The notes: generated from the sequence alone by a model not told the origin. 13,309 nt of DNA from an uncultured Rickettsiales bacterium (GCA_934747265.1 CAKVGI010000022.1:1-13309); one strand, 5' to 3'. Positions 1-8,128 are shown, counted from the stretch's first letter. Translations and numbers: made by a program.

Positions 1-58
1 TAATAATATAATGTTAAGTTTAAGAAATCAAGTATTAAGACAAGAAGGAGTGAACAGT

Positions 59-227
59 GTGCCTTATCAGGGGGGGAAATGGAGGTACTCTTATCAGGTG
101 GGTGGATGGGGGGAACTTATCAGGAGGAGTAAGGAGGCTTTATCAGAAGGAGTGAGGAGTGTGCTTATCAGGGGCAGAATGAAGGATTACCACTTATTAA
201 GGGGGATGAGGGGGCTTATCAGAGGGA
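59..227. repeat. G-rich degenerate TTATCAG repeat array (left copy)
   Basis: The heptamer TTATCAG occurs exactly at 64, 91, 117, 140, 165 and 216, with a variant TTATTAA at 194, giving a semi-regular period of 22-29 nt. The heptamers are followed by G-rich stretches, in sharp contrast to the AT-rich surroundings. A second copy lies at 11405-11600, and positions 172-210 match 11510-11548 at 38 of 39 bases. The units are too short and too degenerate for CRISPR. An open frame at 11-232 on the plus strand runs through the array, but it consists of repeat sequence and resembles no protein I know, so I do not call it a gene. The function is unknown; it could be a decayed intergenic repeat family. 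Confidence 0.75.
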
Positions 228-272
228 AATAAAAGGAAACCCCTTAAACATTGGGGAATAAGGAGGTCATAT

Positions 273-2723
273 TTATTTATCCCTCAAAACAGCATCATAT
301 TTTTCTGTAATTTCTTTAATAATTTTATTGCTTATTTGATCTATTTCCTCTGTTGTTAAGGTTTTATTTAGAGGCTGAATTTTCACAGAAAAAGCTATTG
401 ACTTCTTATTTTTATCAATATTTTCACCTTCATAAATATCAAAAACATGTACCTCTTTTATTAAATCTTTATTTGATTTTTTTACTATATTTATAATTTT
501 TCCGATTTCCAATTCTCTCTCAATTATAAATGCAAAATCTCTATATAAAGGTTGCAAATCGTTCAATATAAATCTCTTTTTTTGTGTTGTTTTTTGAACT
601 TTTAATTTAGGTAAATTATTTAAGTATACCTCAAAAGCATTAACTTTTCCTTTTAAACCAATTTTGTTTGTTTTTAAAGGATGAATTTCACCAAATATAC
701 CCAATATAACATTTCCCATTTTAACTGCACCACTTCTAAAAGGATGGTAGTAATCTGGAACATCATTTGTAATAATTAAATTATCAGCATTAATATTAAA
801 TAATTTCAATACATCAAACAAATCTTTTTTAACATCATAAATATCAAATTTTCTAGATGTACCCAAAACATCTTTTTGACAAATTGAGCCAATTCTAATT
901 CCAGCGATTGTTTCTTTTTGTCCTTCTGGCGTTTGATTTATGAAAATCTTTCCACATTCAAAAATGCTTATATTTTCTATTGTTCTATCTTGGTTATATT
1001 TTGCAATAGTCATTAAATTAGGAATTATACTTGGTCGCATATATGATAATTCACTGCTAATTGGATTTATTAATCTTAGTTTATCATTAATTAAAGAAAA
1101 ATCACTAGCTGTTTTCTCATTCATAAAGCTCCAACTAATTACTTCCACCATACCATTAGCTGACAATAATGAAGCTACATCGTGCATTTTATTATAAAAT
1201 AATTTATTTTCAATATTACTACTTTCTTCTCCAACTTTTTCATTAGCTATTTTGGTTTCCTTTAAATTATCATAACCATAAATTCTAATAATATCTTCAA
1301 CAATATTTTCCTTTACAATTATATCATTTCTCCAAGAAGGAATTGTTAAGTCCAATAAATTTAAATCATCAGTCTCTTCTTTTACTTTGTAGCCTAATTT
1401 TATTAAAATATCTATAATTTTTTGTCTTTCTATTTTTAAACCCAAAATTAATTCAACATCCTGTATATTGAAATTTATATGTCTTTCTTCAAATTTTAGT
1501 ACAGAACCAGAAACGCATACATGTTTATCTGAGCATACAACGCCACAAGTAATTTCGCTACTCTCACCACCGCATATTGACATTATGAGATAAGTTGCAT
1601 AATTAATAGTCAATTCACTACTTAATGGATCTACACCTCTTTCAAACCTAAATTTAGCATCGGTATTTATATTTAATCCCCTTGCTGTTTTTGCTACCGA
1701 AATTGGATCAAAAATAGCGCATTCTAATAATACATTTGTAGTATCATTTGAAGATCCAAAATCTTCACCGCCAATAACGCCACCAAGTCCAAGTATATTA
1801 TTATTTGTATCTGTAATTAAAGTAGAATCAGCTTTTAATTCATATTCATTATGATCCAAAGCTTTAATTTTTTCCCCGCCAACAGACTTTTTTACAATAA
1901 TATTTCCTTGTATTTTATCCGCATCATAACAATGTAATGGTCTATTCAAAACCAACATAACATAATTTGTGATATCAACAAGCGCTGATTTTGGATTTAC
2001 ACCAACAGCAATCAATTTTTCTTTTATCCAATTAGGAGATTCACAATTTTTTACATTTTTAATATATCTACATAAAAATTCCGAACAATTATTATCTCTA
2101 ATGTCAATTTTTATAGGATTTGGAACTGTTGCTTCTATTTTATAATCCTTAAAATCTTTCAATTTACCAATACCGGTAGCGCTTAAATCTCTTGCTATTC
2201 CATAAACACCTAAGCAATCGCCTCTATTTGGTGTAATATTAATGTCTATCGTAATATCATCAAGCCCCTTAATTTCGGCTATATTTTCACCAATTTTTGT
2301 ATTATCGTCTAATTCTATTATTCCGCTATGATCTTCACCTATTCCAAGCTCTTTTTCAGAACATAACATTCCGCAACTTTCTACACCTCTGATTTTACTT
2401 TTTGAAATCTTAAAATCACCACTAGGCATCATTGTGCCAACTGGTGCCAAAACAGCTTTCATTCCACTTCTCACATTTGGTGCGCCACAAACTATTTGTA
2501 ATAATTCATCATTTTCTTTTTTTACTTTACATATATGCAAATGGTCAGAATCTGGATGATTTTCAACATCTTCAACAGATACACACACAAACTCTTTTAA
2601 TTGTTTACCATTATCAATTATTTCTTCAATTTCAAGACCTATTTGATCTAATTTGTCGCAAATATCACAAGCCGTTGCCTGTGTATCTAAATATTCTTTT
2701 AACCATTTTAAAGTAAATTTCAT
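273..2723 (-). CDS. pheT: phenylalanine--tRNA ligase beta subunit
   Basis: This is the beta chain of the cytoplasmic alpha2-beta2 phenylalanyl-tRNA synthetase, which charges tRNA-Phe; beta carries the tRNA-binding and editing modules. At 816 residues it has the usual bacterial length. The N-terminus (MKFTLKWLKEYLDT) is typical. An EMAP-like OB-fold tRNA-binding domain spans about 39-148, with HPDSDHL at 56-62, VCGAPNVR at 78-85 and IRGVESCGMLCS at 111-122. The B3/B4 editing and B5 domains follow, and a ferredoxin-fold anticodon-binding domain starts near YRDFAF at 727. The ATG at 2723 is chosen because the family N-terminus begins there. pheS, normally directly upstream, is absent: the upstream neighbour is an Smr gene 106 bp away, so pheT may have its own promoter. 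No T-box or leader peptide was seen. Confidence 0.97.
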   Translation of the reverse strand: MKFTLKWLKEYLDTQATACDICDKLDQIGLEIEEIIDNGKQLKEFVCVSVEDVENHPDSDHLHICKVKKENDELLQIVCGAPNVRSGMKAVLAPVGTMMPSGDFKISKSKIRGVESCGMLCSEKELGIGEDHSGIIELDDNTKIGENIAEIKGLDDITIDINITPNRGDCLGVYGIARDLSATGIGKLKDFKDYKIEATVPNPIKIDIRDNNCSEFLCRYIKNVKNCESPNWIKEKLIAVGVNPKSALVDITNYVMLVLNRPLHCYDADKIQGNIIVKKSVGGEKIKALDHNEYELKADSTLITDTNNNILGLGGVIGGEDFGSSNDTTNVLLECAIFDPISVAKTARGLNINTDAKFRFERGVDPLSSELTINYATYLIMSICGGESSEITCGVVCSDKHVCVSGSVLKFEERHINFNIQDVELILGLKIERQKIIDILIKLGYKVKEETDDLNLLDLTIPSWRNDIIVKENIVEDIIRIYGYDNLKETKIANEKVGEESSNIENKLFYNKMHDVASLLSANGMVEVISWSFMNEKTASDFSLINDKLRLINPISSELSYMRPSIIPNLMTIAKYNQDRTIENISIFECGKIFINQTPEGQKETIAGIRIGSICQKDVLGTSRKFDIYDVKKDLFDVLKLFNINADNLIITNDVPDYYHPFRSGAVKMGNVILGIFGEIHPLKTNKIGLKGKVNAFEVYLNNLPKLKVQKTTQKKRFILNDLQPLYRDFAFIIERELEIGKIINIVKKSNKDLIKEVHVFDIYEGENIDKNKKSIAFSVKIQPLNKTLTTEEIDQISNKIIKEITEKYDAVLRDK

Positions 2724-2829
2724 ACAATCAAAACTTATAAATATATTGAAAATACTAATGTTATTTTTTATTTAATCAAGAAATTATTTTATAATTTAAA
2801 TCTTTACGTTTATTAATAAAGTAGATAAA

Positions 2830-3360
2830 TTAATAACTATCAATATTTCTCAACAAAACATAAATGGCGCCACTACCACCATCTTTTATATTTGCATCAG
2901 TATATTTTATTATTCTATCAGAAAAATAAGGTTCCTTAAACCATTCAATTATACTAGTTTTAATTGTTTTACTATTTGAATGCAAACCTTTGCCAGTTAT
3001 TATTAGTAAGCACCTATAATTATTAATTTCAGATAGTTTAAAAATCCTCTTAACTTTGTCATAAGCTGTTTCTAGTGTCTCGCCATGTAAATCAAGTGTA
3101 AAATCTATTTTATATTTACCGCTTGTTAATTTTTTGTCGGATTTCCTATCAATACCAAGAGTAAGATCCTTACCTACAACAAAATTATACTTTTTATTTT
3201 CATTATATTGTACAATACTTAAATTTTTGTTTTGCCTGATTTTATGAAGTAAAGCCTTAGTTTCTTTATTAAAACTGCTATTTTTATTGACTGATATTTT
3301 TTTATTATATTCCTCATTAAATTCATTCAATAATTTTAAATCATAATCAGACAAAACCAT
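2830..3360 (-). CDS. Smr (MutS2 C-terminal type) domain protein
   Basis: A 176-residue stand-alone Smr-domain protein. The N-terminal 80 residues are charged and look poorly ordered. The Smr domain (about 85-172) shows LDLHGET at 89-95, TGKGLHS at 122-128 in place of the usual GRGxHS loop, and the closing GGSGAIYVLLR at 161-171. Smr domains bind or cleave nucleic acids: in MutS2 the domain is a nuclease, and related small Smr proteins act on RNA. The LDxH and TGxG motifs are present, so an active fold is plausible, but the substrate cannot be read from sequence. The start is an ATG one base after the TAA of the upstream hexapeptide gene, preceded by AAGGAAG as a ribosome-binding site, so the two genes are very probably cotranscribed. 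Confidence 0.88.
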   Translation of the reverse strand: MVLSDYDLKLLNEFNEEYNKKISVNKNSSFNKETKALLHKIRQNKNLSIVQYNENKKYNFVVGKDLTLGIDRKSDKKLTSGKYKIDFTLDLHGETLETAYDKVKRIFKLSEINNYRCLLIITGKGLHSNSKTIKTSIIEWFKEPYFSDRIIKYTDANIKDGGSGAIYVLLRNIDSY

Positions 3361-3361
3361 A

Positions 3362-3919
3362 TTAATCTTCCTTATTGTATTCCAGTGCTAAATTAACATA
3401 AATTTCTGTATCTTTTTTAATATATTCAATATCGCTTTCTCTTAATTTTCTCATAAATCTAGCCGGATTTCCAAACCATAACTCACCACTTCTTACTATA
3501 CTTCTAGGTGTTAAATTAGATGCTGCACCAATAAATGACCCATCTTCTATTATGCAATCATCACCAATAATTGAACCCATACCTATCAAACAATTATTAC
3601 CAATTTGACAAGCGTGTATGATACAAGAATGTCCTATCGTTGTATTATTTCCAATAATAACATGTCCTGCTGGATTCTTTCTATAATCATCTTCAACAGG
3701 TGGTGATACATGAATAACAGTATTTTCTTGAACGTTTGAATTATCACCAATTATAATTGAAGCTAAATCAGCTCTAATACTACAATTAGACCATATACTA
3801 ACATTCTTTCCCAATCTAACATCGCCAGCTATAAACACGCCATCAGAAATATAAGACGCTTTCTCAACGTCTGGCGTTCTACTTCTTACTTTTTTAATTG
3901 TATATGACATATTTACCAT
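3362..3919 (-). CDS. gamma-carbonic anhydrase-like left-handed beta-helix protein (YrdA/CaiE type)
   Basis: A 185-residue hexapeptide-repeat protein. From about 25 to 155 it consists of [LIV]-G-x4 turns (VRLGKNVSIW, IIIGDNSNVQ, VIIGNNTTIGH, LIGMGSIIGD, FIGAAS), the signature of a left-handed beta helix. His70, His97 and His102 sit where gamma-carbonic anhydrases place their three zinc ligands (IHV and GHSCIIH), so metal binding is likely. The C-terminus (ELWFGNPARFMRKLRE) is typical of the YrdA/PaaY/CaiE subgroup, many members of which have no proven carbonic anhydrase activity; I therefore give no symbol. ATG at 3919 is used, but Met4 (3910) is a possible alternative. It is the first gene of the minus-strand group, divergent from hemW. 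Confidence 0.9.
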   Translation of the reverse strand: MVNMSYTIKKVRSRTPDVEKASYISDGVFIAGDVRLGKNVSIWSNCSIRADLASIIIGDNSNVQENTVIHVSPPVEDDYRKNPAGHVIIGNNTTIGHSCIIHACQIGNNCLIGMGSIIGDDCIIEDGSFIGAASNLTPRSIVRSGELWFGNPARFMRKLRESDIEYIKKDTEIYVNLALEYNKED

Positions 3920-3982
3920 TGTTTTTAATTACTCTTAAAATACAATTTTATTGCAAAAAGTCAATAAAATAAATTTTCTAAA

Positions 3983-3988
3983 TATAAT
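3983..3988 (+). promoter_or_regulatory. candidate -10 box for hemW
   Basis: A perfect TATAAT lies 46 nt upstream of the chosen hemW start, inside the AT-rich divergent spacer (3920-4034). No good -35 box sits at the right distance (3960-3966 reads GTCAATA), so this is weak, and chance TATAAT hexamers are frequent in such AT-rich DNA. Confidence 0.25.
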
Positions 3989-4034
3989 AGACTTATATAA
4001 AATTTGTTTTATTATTTCTAAAAAAATATTTATT

Positions 4035-5180
4035 ATGTCAGTATCAATATATATTCATTATCCTTTTTGCAGATCTAAATGCCCATATTGTGATTTCAAT
4101 TCTTATTGTAATATAAATATTGATGAAGAAGAATTATTGCAAGCATATTTAAACGAAATTAATTATTATCATAAATTTATTGATAATAATATCATTGATA
4201 CAATATATTTTGGTGGTGGAACGCCATCTCTTATGAGTGAAAAATTACTTGATAAAGTAATAAATAAAATTTTTTCTTTATATAAAATAAATAAAAATTG
4301 CGAAATAAGTTTAGAAAGTAATCCCAATAGTATAAGCTATAAAAAGTTAAAAAATTTTAGAACAATTGGTATAAATAGATTATCAATAGGCGTACAATCT
4401 CTGATTGATGATGAATTAAAATTTCTTGGGAGAATACATAATAAAAAAGAAGCAGTAGAAGCAATAAATAATGCCCAGAAAGTGTTTGGGGATATGTATT
4501 CAATAGATTTAATTTATGGAAGACCAAATCAATCTATAAAGAATTGGCTTAATGAATTAGAAGAAGCTATTAAGCTTTCTCCTTTCCATATATCGTTATA
4601 TCAATTAATAATAGAACAAGGTACACCTTTTTATAAAAATAAAATAAAAGTACCAAATGATGACATAAGCGTTGAACTATATGAAAAAACTAACGAATTT
4701 CTAGAAAAAAATAACATATTTCAATACGAAATTTCCAATTATGCAAAAAAAGGATATGAATGCAAACATAATATGACCTATTGGACAAATGGCGAATGGG
4801 TTGGTATTGGAGCTGGAGCTCATGGTAGGCTAAACATTAATCAAAAAAGATACAGTTTTCAAAATATCAAAAATCCAACTAAATGGCGTGAAAAATGTAT
4901 GAAAAACCAAAATGGAATTAGTAAAAAGTCAATATTAACACAGCAAGAAATAATTGAAGAATTTTTAATAATGGGATTAAGAATAAATAAAGGTATCAAT
5001 TTAGAAAATTTGCAGAAGAATATAAGTTGCAATAGTTTTTATGAAATATTAAACCTTGAAAATATAAATATTTTATCTAATTTCGGATTAATTGAAGCTA
5101 ATAATACAAATATTAAGCTAACAAAAAAAGGATTTCTATTACTTAATTCAGTAATAGAAAAACTCACACCAGATTTTTAA
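4035..5180 (+). CDS. hemW: radical SAM heme chaperone HemW
   Basis: A radical-SAM protein of 381 residues, close to the usual HemW length. The [4Fe-4S] motif is Cys12-x3-Cys16-x2-Cys19 in HYPFCRSKCPYCDFNS. The residue pattern after Cys19 (Asp-Phe-Asn-Ser) lacks the extra Cys of true coproporphyrinogen dehydrogenase HemN, which argues for HemW, a heme-binding chaperone that delivers heme to hemoproteins. GGGTPS at 60-65 is the SAM-binding glycine motif, and SIGVQSL, YEISNYAKKG and WVGIGAGAHG are family blocks in order. I start at the ATG at 4035, because the family begins just before IYIHYPFC; an in-frame TTG at 3951 would add 28 residues with no family resemblance. It converges on atpB with a 6-bp gap and no evident terminator hairpin. 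Confidence 0.95.
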   Translation: MSVSIYIHYPFCRSKCPYCDFNSYCNINIDEEELLQAYLNEINYYHKFIDNNIIDTIYFGGGTPSLMSEKLLDKVINKIFSLYKINKNCEISLESNPNSISYKKLKNFRTIGINRLSIGVQSLIDDELKFLGRIHNKKEAVEAINNAQKVFGDMYSIDLIYGRPNQSIKNWLNELEEAIKLSPFHISLYQLIIEQGTPFYKNKIKVPNDDISVELYEKTNEFLEKNNIFQYEISNYAKKGYECKHNMTYWTNGEWVGIGAGAHGRLNINQKRYSFQNIKNPTKWREKCMKNQNGISKKSILTQQEIIEEFLIMGLRINKGINLENLQKNISCNSFYEILNLENINILSNFGLIEANNTNIKLTKKGFLLLNSVIEKLTPDF

Positions 5181-5186
5181 ATAATA

Positions 5187-5852
5187 TTAATTTTCTGCCG
5201 AAATAATAAAAACTAATGCCAAAACTGAAAATATATAAGCTTGAATCACACTACTGATAAAGCTTAGCATACTTAAAAATATTGGAAATCCGATTGCCAA
5301 AAAAGCTATTTGTGATATAACAGCACTAATTATCATACCGCTCATAATGTTTCCATATAACCTTATAGCTAATGCACAATTACTTGAAACATCGCTTATA
5401 ATGTTCATAACAAGCATTACAGGTGTTGGTCTTAAATATTTTTTAAAATAACCAAACACACCAACTTGTTTTATACCATATATAACACCAAGCGATACAA
5501 CAACAATTACGAGAGCCACATTGGTTGATAAAGAAGCTGTTGGTGAGTAGAAAAATGGTATAATTTGCATTAAATTAGAAAATAAAATAAAAATAAAAAT
5601 CGTTGCAATAAATGGAAATACAAAATTAATATCAACTTTTCCCATTTTTTCAACTTGATCTTTTATTCCATAGATTAAAACTTCAAAAAAGTTCTGTAAT
5701 CTTCCTATATTTTTTTCTTTTGTTAACATTAATCTTAAAATAACAGATACTGAAATTATAACCGCCATTAAAATCCAAGTAAATAATATAGTATCATTTA
5801 TTTTAAAAAAACCATTTTGCCAAACTATAAAACTATCTGGTGTAATATTCAT
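5187..5852 (-). CDS. atpB: F0F1 ATPase subunit a, N-ATPase (alternative) type
   Basis: A 221-residue integral membrane subunit a of the F0 sector, which forms the ion half-channels beside the c-ring. The essential arginine is Arg164 in ALAIRLYGNIMSG, and the conserved last helix reads QAYIFSVLALVFI (204-216). The sequence resembles the alternative N-ATPase group more than ordinary proteobacterial subunit a: the short N-terminus ITPDSFIVWQNGFF, the LxNFFEVLIYGIKDQ block, PTASLSTNVAL, and LRPTPVMLVMNIISD ahead of the Arg helix. It also lacks the LAxxxRPxSLSLRLxxN form seen in Rickettsia-type AtpB. It starts with an ATGA overlap with the upstream atpR, which matches the atpR-atpB order of N-ATPase operons. 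An AAGGAGT ribosome-binding site lies 8 nt before ATG. atpE, expected next, is missing: hemW follows convergently. Confidence 0.93.
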   Translation of the reverse strand: MNITPDSFIVWQNGFFKINDTILFTWILMAVIISVSVILRLMLTKEKNIGRLQNFFEVLIYGIKDQVEKMGKVDINFVFPFIATIFIFILFSNLMQIIPFFYSPTASLSTNVALVIVVVSLGVIYGIKQVGVFGYFKKYLRPTPVMLVMNIISDVSSNCALAIRLYGNIMSGMIISAVISQIAFLAIGFPIFLSMLSFISSVIQAYIFSVLALVFIISAEN

Positions 5853-6115
5853 TTTTTAATACTCCTTATTTTTTCTAAAATTATAAAAAATATTTTTGCA
5901 ATCGTAAAACCAGCAAGCATATATAACGCATTTTGCCATCTTTTATCTAAAAAAATAAAAAATACAAAACAAATTATAAATAATCTTATGAACAAGCTAG
6001 ACATTGCGATTGAAACGTTTTTCTTTACTAACATTTTTTTAATTGTCCACTTTAAAGCAATGGAATTCAATGTTCCAACAATAAATCCAACAAATATTAA
6101 AAAAATATTACTCAT
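5849..6115 (-). CDS. atpR: N-ATPase subunit AtpR-like protein
   Basis: An 88-residue, three-helix membrane protein (about 2-24, 38-57, 62-82). It matches my recollection of AtpR, the small subunit found only in N-type ATPase operons: MSNIFLIFVGFIVGTLNSIALKWTIKKML corresponds in pattern to the AtpR N-terminus, followed by LFIRLFIICF with a conserved Arg (Arg44) and a final WQNALYMLAGFTIAKI helix. AtpR is thought to help assemble the N-type c-ring, and is not found with ordinary F-ATPases. The frame is open to 6151, but the extra 12 hydrophobic residues have no counterpart and would overlap the likely promoter at 6138-6167, so I start at ATG 6115. Its stop overlaps the atpB start by four bases (ATGA), implying translational coupling. 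AtpI is the main alternative identity. Confidence 0.75.
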   Translation of the reverse strand: MSNIFLIFVGFIVGTLNSIALKWTIKKMLVKKNVSIAMSSLFIRLFIICFVFFIFLDKRWQNALYMLAGFTIAKIFFIILEKIRSIKK

Positions 6116-6137
6116 TTCAAAAAATATTATTATGCAT

Positions 6138-6167
6138 ATAATATAAAACATATTAGTTAATAGTCAA
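6138..6167 (-). promoter_or_regulatory. candidate sigma70 promoter for atpR-atpB
   Basis: Read on the minus strand, TTGACT (6167-6162), an 18-bp spacer and TATTAT (6143-6138) give a plausible promoter. Transcription would start near 6131, about 16 nt before the ATG at 6115. It lies in the spacer divergent from the gene at 6300. Confidence 0.4.
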
Positions 6168-6240
6168 TATAAATTTTATTTTGAAATTTTCACTGTCAAA
6201 CTTTTCTTACAAATAAATTATGATAACATTTTTATTTATA

Positions 6241-6268
6241 TTGACTTTTTTCAAAAAAATGATATAAT
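6241..6268 (+). promoter_or_regulatory. near-consensus sigma70 promoter
   Basis: TTGACT (6241-6246), a 16-bp spacer and a perfect TATAAT (6263-6268) form the best sigma70-type promoter in the window. The predicted start is near 6275, about 25 nt before the TTG start codon at 6300. Confidence 0.7.
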
Positions 6269-6299
6269 ATATGTATTGTGAAGTATTAGAAGGTGCAAT

Positions 6300-6671
6300 T
6301 TGGGCGATAAATTAAAAAAAGAGAAACCAAAAGGACATTATGAGGAAAAAACGGTTTTTATAATTCCGTGGGGTTTGATTATATGCCTGATTGCTTTTAG
6401 TCTGGGACCTTTTTATATGGGTACTGGATTAGCATTCTTAATGATACCGGCACAAGTTTCAACACTGTTATTAATACCTGCATACAAACCGATAAAGGGA
6501 AAAGTTTTTGTAAAAGATAAGGTACAACCAATTACAAAAATAAGCAAAAATAAAGAAAATTTAGAAAAAAGCAATACCAAAACCAATAATCAATCAAAAA
6601 ATAATCAAAAAAGTTTTGTAAAAAATTTACAAGATTCAAGACAAATACAAGCAACCACCAAAATCAAATAA
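6300..6671 (+). CDS. small two-TM membrane protein with hydrophilic tail, unknown function
   Basis: A 123-residue protein that I do not recognise. After a charged N-terminus (KLKKEKPKGHYEEK) come two hydrophobic segments, about 18-37 and 39-61, joined by a short Gly-rich turn (GPFYMGTG). The rest (65-123) is Lys/Asn/Gln-rich and probably disordered and cytoplasmic. The start is a TTG at 6300, chosen because AGAAGG (6288-6293) is a good ribosome-binding site at the right distance and a strong promoter lies just upstream; no ATG in the frame offers a better fit. It stands alone, divergent from atpR and convergent with the MBOAT gene (21-bp gap). Its position beside the N-ATPase genes may be chance. 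Confidence 0.7.
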   Translation: MGDKLKKEKPKGHYEEKTVFIIPWGLIICLIAFSLGPFYMGTGLAFLMIPAQVSTLLLIPAYKPIKGKVFVKDKVQPITKISKNKENLEKSNTKTNNQSKNNQKSFVKNLQDSRQIQATTKIK

Positions 6672-6692
6672 AAAATTCAACAGCCATTTTCT

Positions 6693-8126
6693 CTAAAAAT
6701 TAGAGTAAATAAAAGGTTGAAAATCAGCTGATACAAATTCACCAACAGATAGTATAGCTAATATTGAAAATAATATAAATTGCACAAACTGCATTTTTAT
6801 GGTTTTTTGATTATTGTAAATAAAATTTTCTAATTTATTTGATATTTTAAATAATTTAATAAATGAAAAAAATAAAGCAATTAAAATAGTAAATAAAAGT
6901 CTATTATCAACATTTAACTGTTCCAGTAATTCAAAATTGCAAGATAATTTTTGATTGGAAAACATTAATTTAAAATAATCAACAGCTTTTCCAATTGAAG
7001 ATGATCTAAAAAATACCCAACTAATATTCGTTATAAAAAATGTAATCAAAACACTTGGAAACTTACCTATTTTCTCATAAAATTTTAATAAAAATAGTCT
7101 ATCCAAAATAACAAAAACGCCTTGAATAATTCCCCAAACTATAAAAGTCCAATTTGAACCATGCCATATTCCAGAAATTAAAAAAACAAGAAATAAATTA
7201 ATTAAAGTTTTTCTAAGAGTACCTCTACTACCGCCAAGTGGTATATAAACATAATTTTTTAACCAATTCCCAAGTGTTATATGCCATCTTCTCCAAAATT
7301 CCGTTATACTTTGAGAAATATATGGAAAATCAAAATTTTCTGGAAGATTAAAGCCTAACATCCTAGCAATTCCAATTGCCATATCACTATATGAAGAAAA
7401 ATCATAGTATATTTGTAAAGTATAAGCAAGCATACCAAGCCAAGCAAGAGGACTTGATAGTAAATTATAATCCCCATCAAAAATAAAATTAGCATATTTT
7501 TCTAAAACATTAGCAATAAATACCTTCTTTGAAAAACCAAAAATAAACCTTATTAAGCCTAAATAAAAATTATCTATATTAATATTTTTTCTTCTATCAG
7601 CAATATCATTATACATATCTTTATATCTAGAAATTGGACCGGAAATTAATTGCGGGAAAAATAATATAAATAACAAATAATCAGATAATTTTTTAAATGG
7701 TTGAGCCTCATTTTTATAAATATCAACCAAATATGCTATTTTTCTAAAAGTAAAAAAAGATATAGCTAATGGTAAGGCTACTTTATTCCAAAAGAATGAC
7801 TGCATACCAAAAATATTAAATATAGTACTTATATTGTCGGAAATAAAGTTTGCATACTTAAAATAGCACAACAATAAAATGTTTAACGCAACACCAATAA
7901 CTAGATATTTTTTAGAATTATGATTATTTATAATTTTCAAAGCAATAAAATGATCCATAATACAACTAGCTAATAGTATAAATATAAATTTTGGTGCTCC
8001 CCATAAATAAAATAATATACTTGCTATCAAAATAACAAAATTTTTAAATTTGTACGGTGTGATAAAATACACACCCAATATAACCGGTAAAAAATAAAAT
8101 AAAAAAATTATACTTGTAAAAATCAT
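6693..8126 (-). CDS. MBOAT-family O-acyltransferase, AlgI-like
   Basis: A 477-residue polytopic inner-membrane protein of the MBOAT family, AlgI/DltB/PatA type, which passes acetyl groups across the membrane for O-acetylation of an extracellular polymer. Landmarks in order are SFFTFRKIAYLVDIYK (123-138), FFPQLISGPISRY (156-168), YYDFSSYSDMAIG (240-252), FWRRWHITLGNWLKNYVYIPLGG (277-299, with His282) and LISGIWHGSNWTFIVWG (316-332). His322 in WHG is the invariant catalytic MBOAT histidine. The length is typical of AlgI. It starts two bases after the stop of the AlgJ-like gene (TAA-TA-ATG), so the pair is an operon. No polysaccharide synthase lies in the window, so the acceptor (capsule, peptidoglycan or secondary polymer) is unknown and a specific symbol would be unjustified. 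Confidence 0.92.
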   Translation of the reverse strand: MIFTSIIFLFYFLPVILGVYFITPYKFKNFVILIASILFYLWGAPKFIFILLASCIMDHFIALKIINNHNSKKYLVIGVALNILLLCYFKYANFISDNISTIFNIFGMQSFFWNKVALPLAISFFTFRKIAYLVDIYKNEAQPFKKLSDYLLFILFFPQLISGPISRYKDMYNDIADRRKNINIDNFYLGLIRFIFGFSKKVFIANVLEKYANFIFDGDYNLLSSPLAWLGMLAYTLQIYYDFSSYSDMAIGIARMLGFNLPENFDFPYISQSITEFWRRWHITLGNWLKNYVYIPLGGSRGTLRKTLINLFLVFLISGIWHGSNWTFIVWGIIQGVFVILDRLFLLKFYEKIGKFPSVLITFFITNISWVFFRSSSIGKAVDYFKLMFSNQKLSCNFELLEQLNVDNRLLFTILIALFFSFIKLFKISNKLENFIYNNQKTIKMQFVQFILFSILAILSVGEFVSADFQPFIYSNF

Positions 8127-8128
8127 TA

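Noticed and set aside
59..227. CRISPR-like periodicity
   Set aside because: The conserved part is only seven bases, the intervals are 22-29 nt and themselves similar, and no cas gene is present.
11..232. A 73-codon open frame on the plus strand
   Set aside because: It is read through the TTATCAG repeat array. Its sequence is repeat-derived, with no family resemblance and no supporting promoter or start signal.
260..267. Perfect Shine-Dalgarno AAGGAGGT on the plus strand
   Set aside because: No start codon with a meaningful frame follows; it runs into the 3' end of pheT and fits the general AGGAGG richness of the repeat tract.
3951..4034. N-terminal extension of HemW from a TTG start
   Set aside because: The 28 extra residues do not match the family, which begins just before the radical-SAM motif; the ATG at 4035 fits the usual length.
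6116..6151. N-terminal extension of AtpR
   Set aside because: The extra 12 residues have no counterpart in the family and overlap the likely promoter at 6138-6167.
6691..6705. Hairpin CTCTAA-AAA-TTAGAG between the convergent genes as a terminator
   Set aside because: The 6-bp stem is AT-rich, lacks a following T-run on either strand, and overlaps the end of the MBOAT gene.
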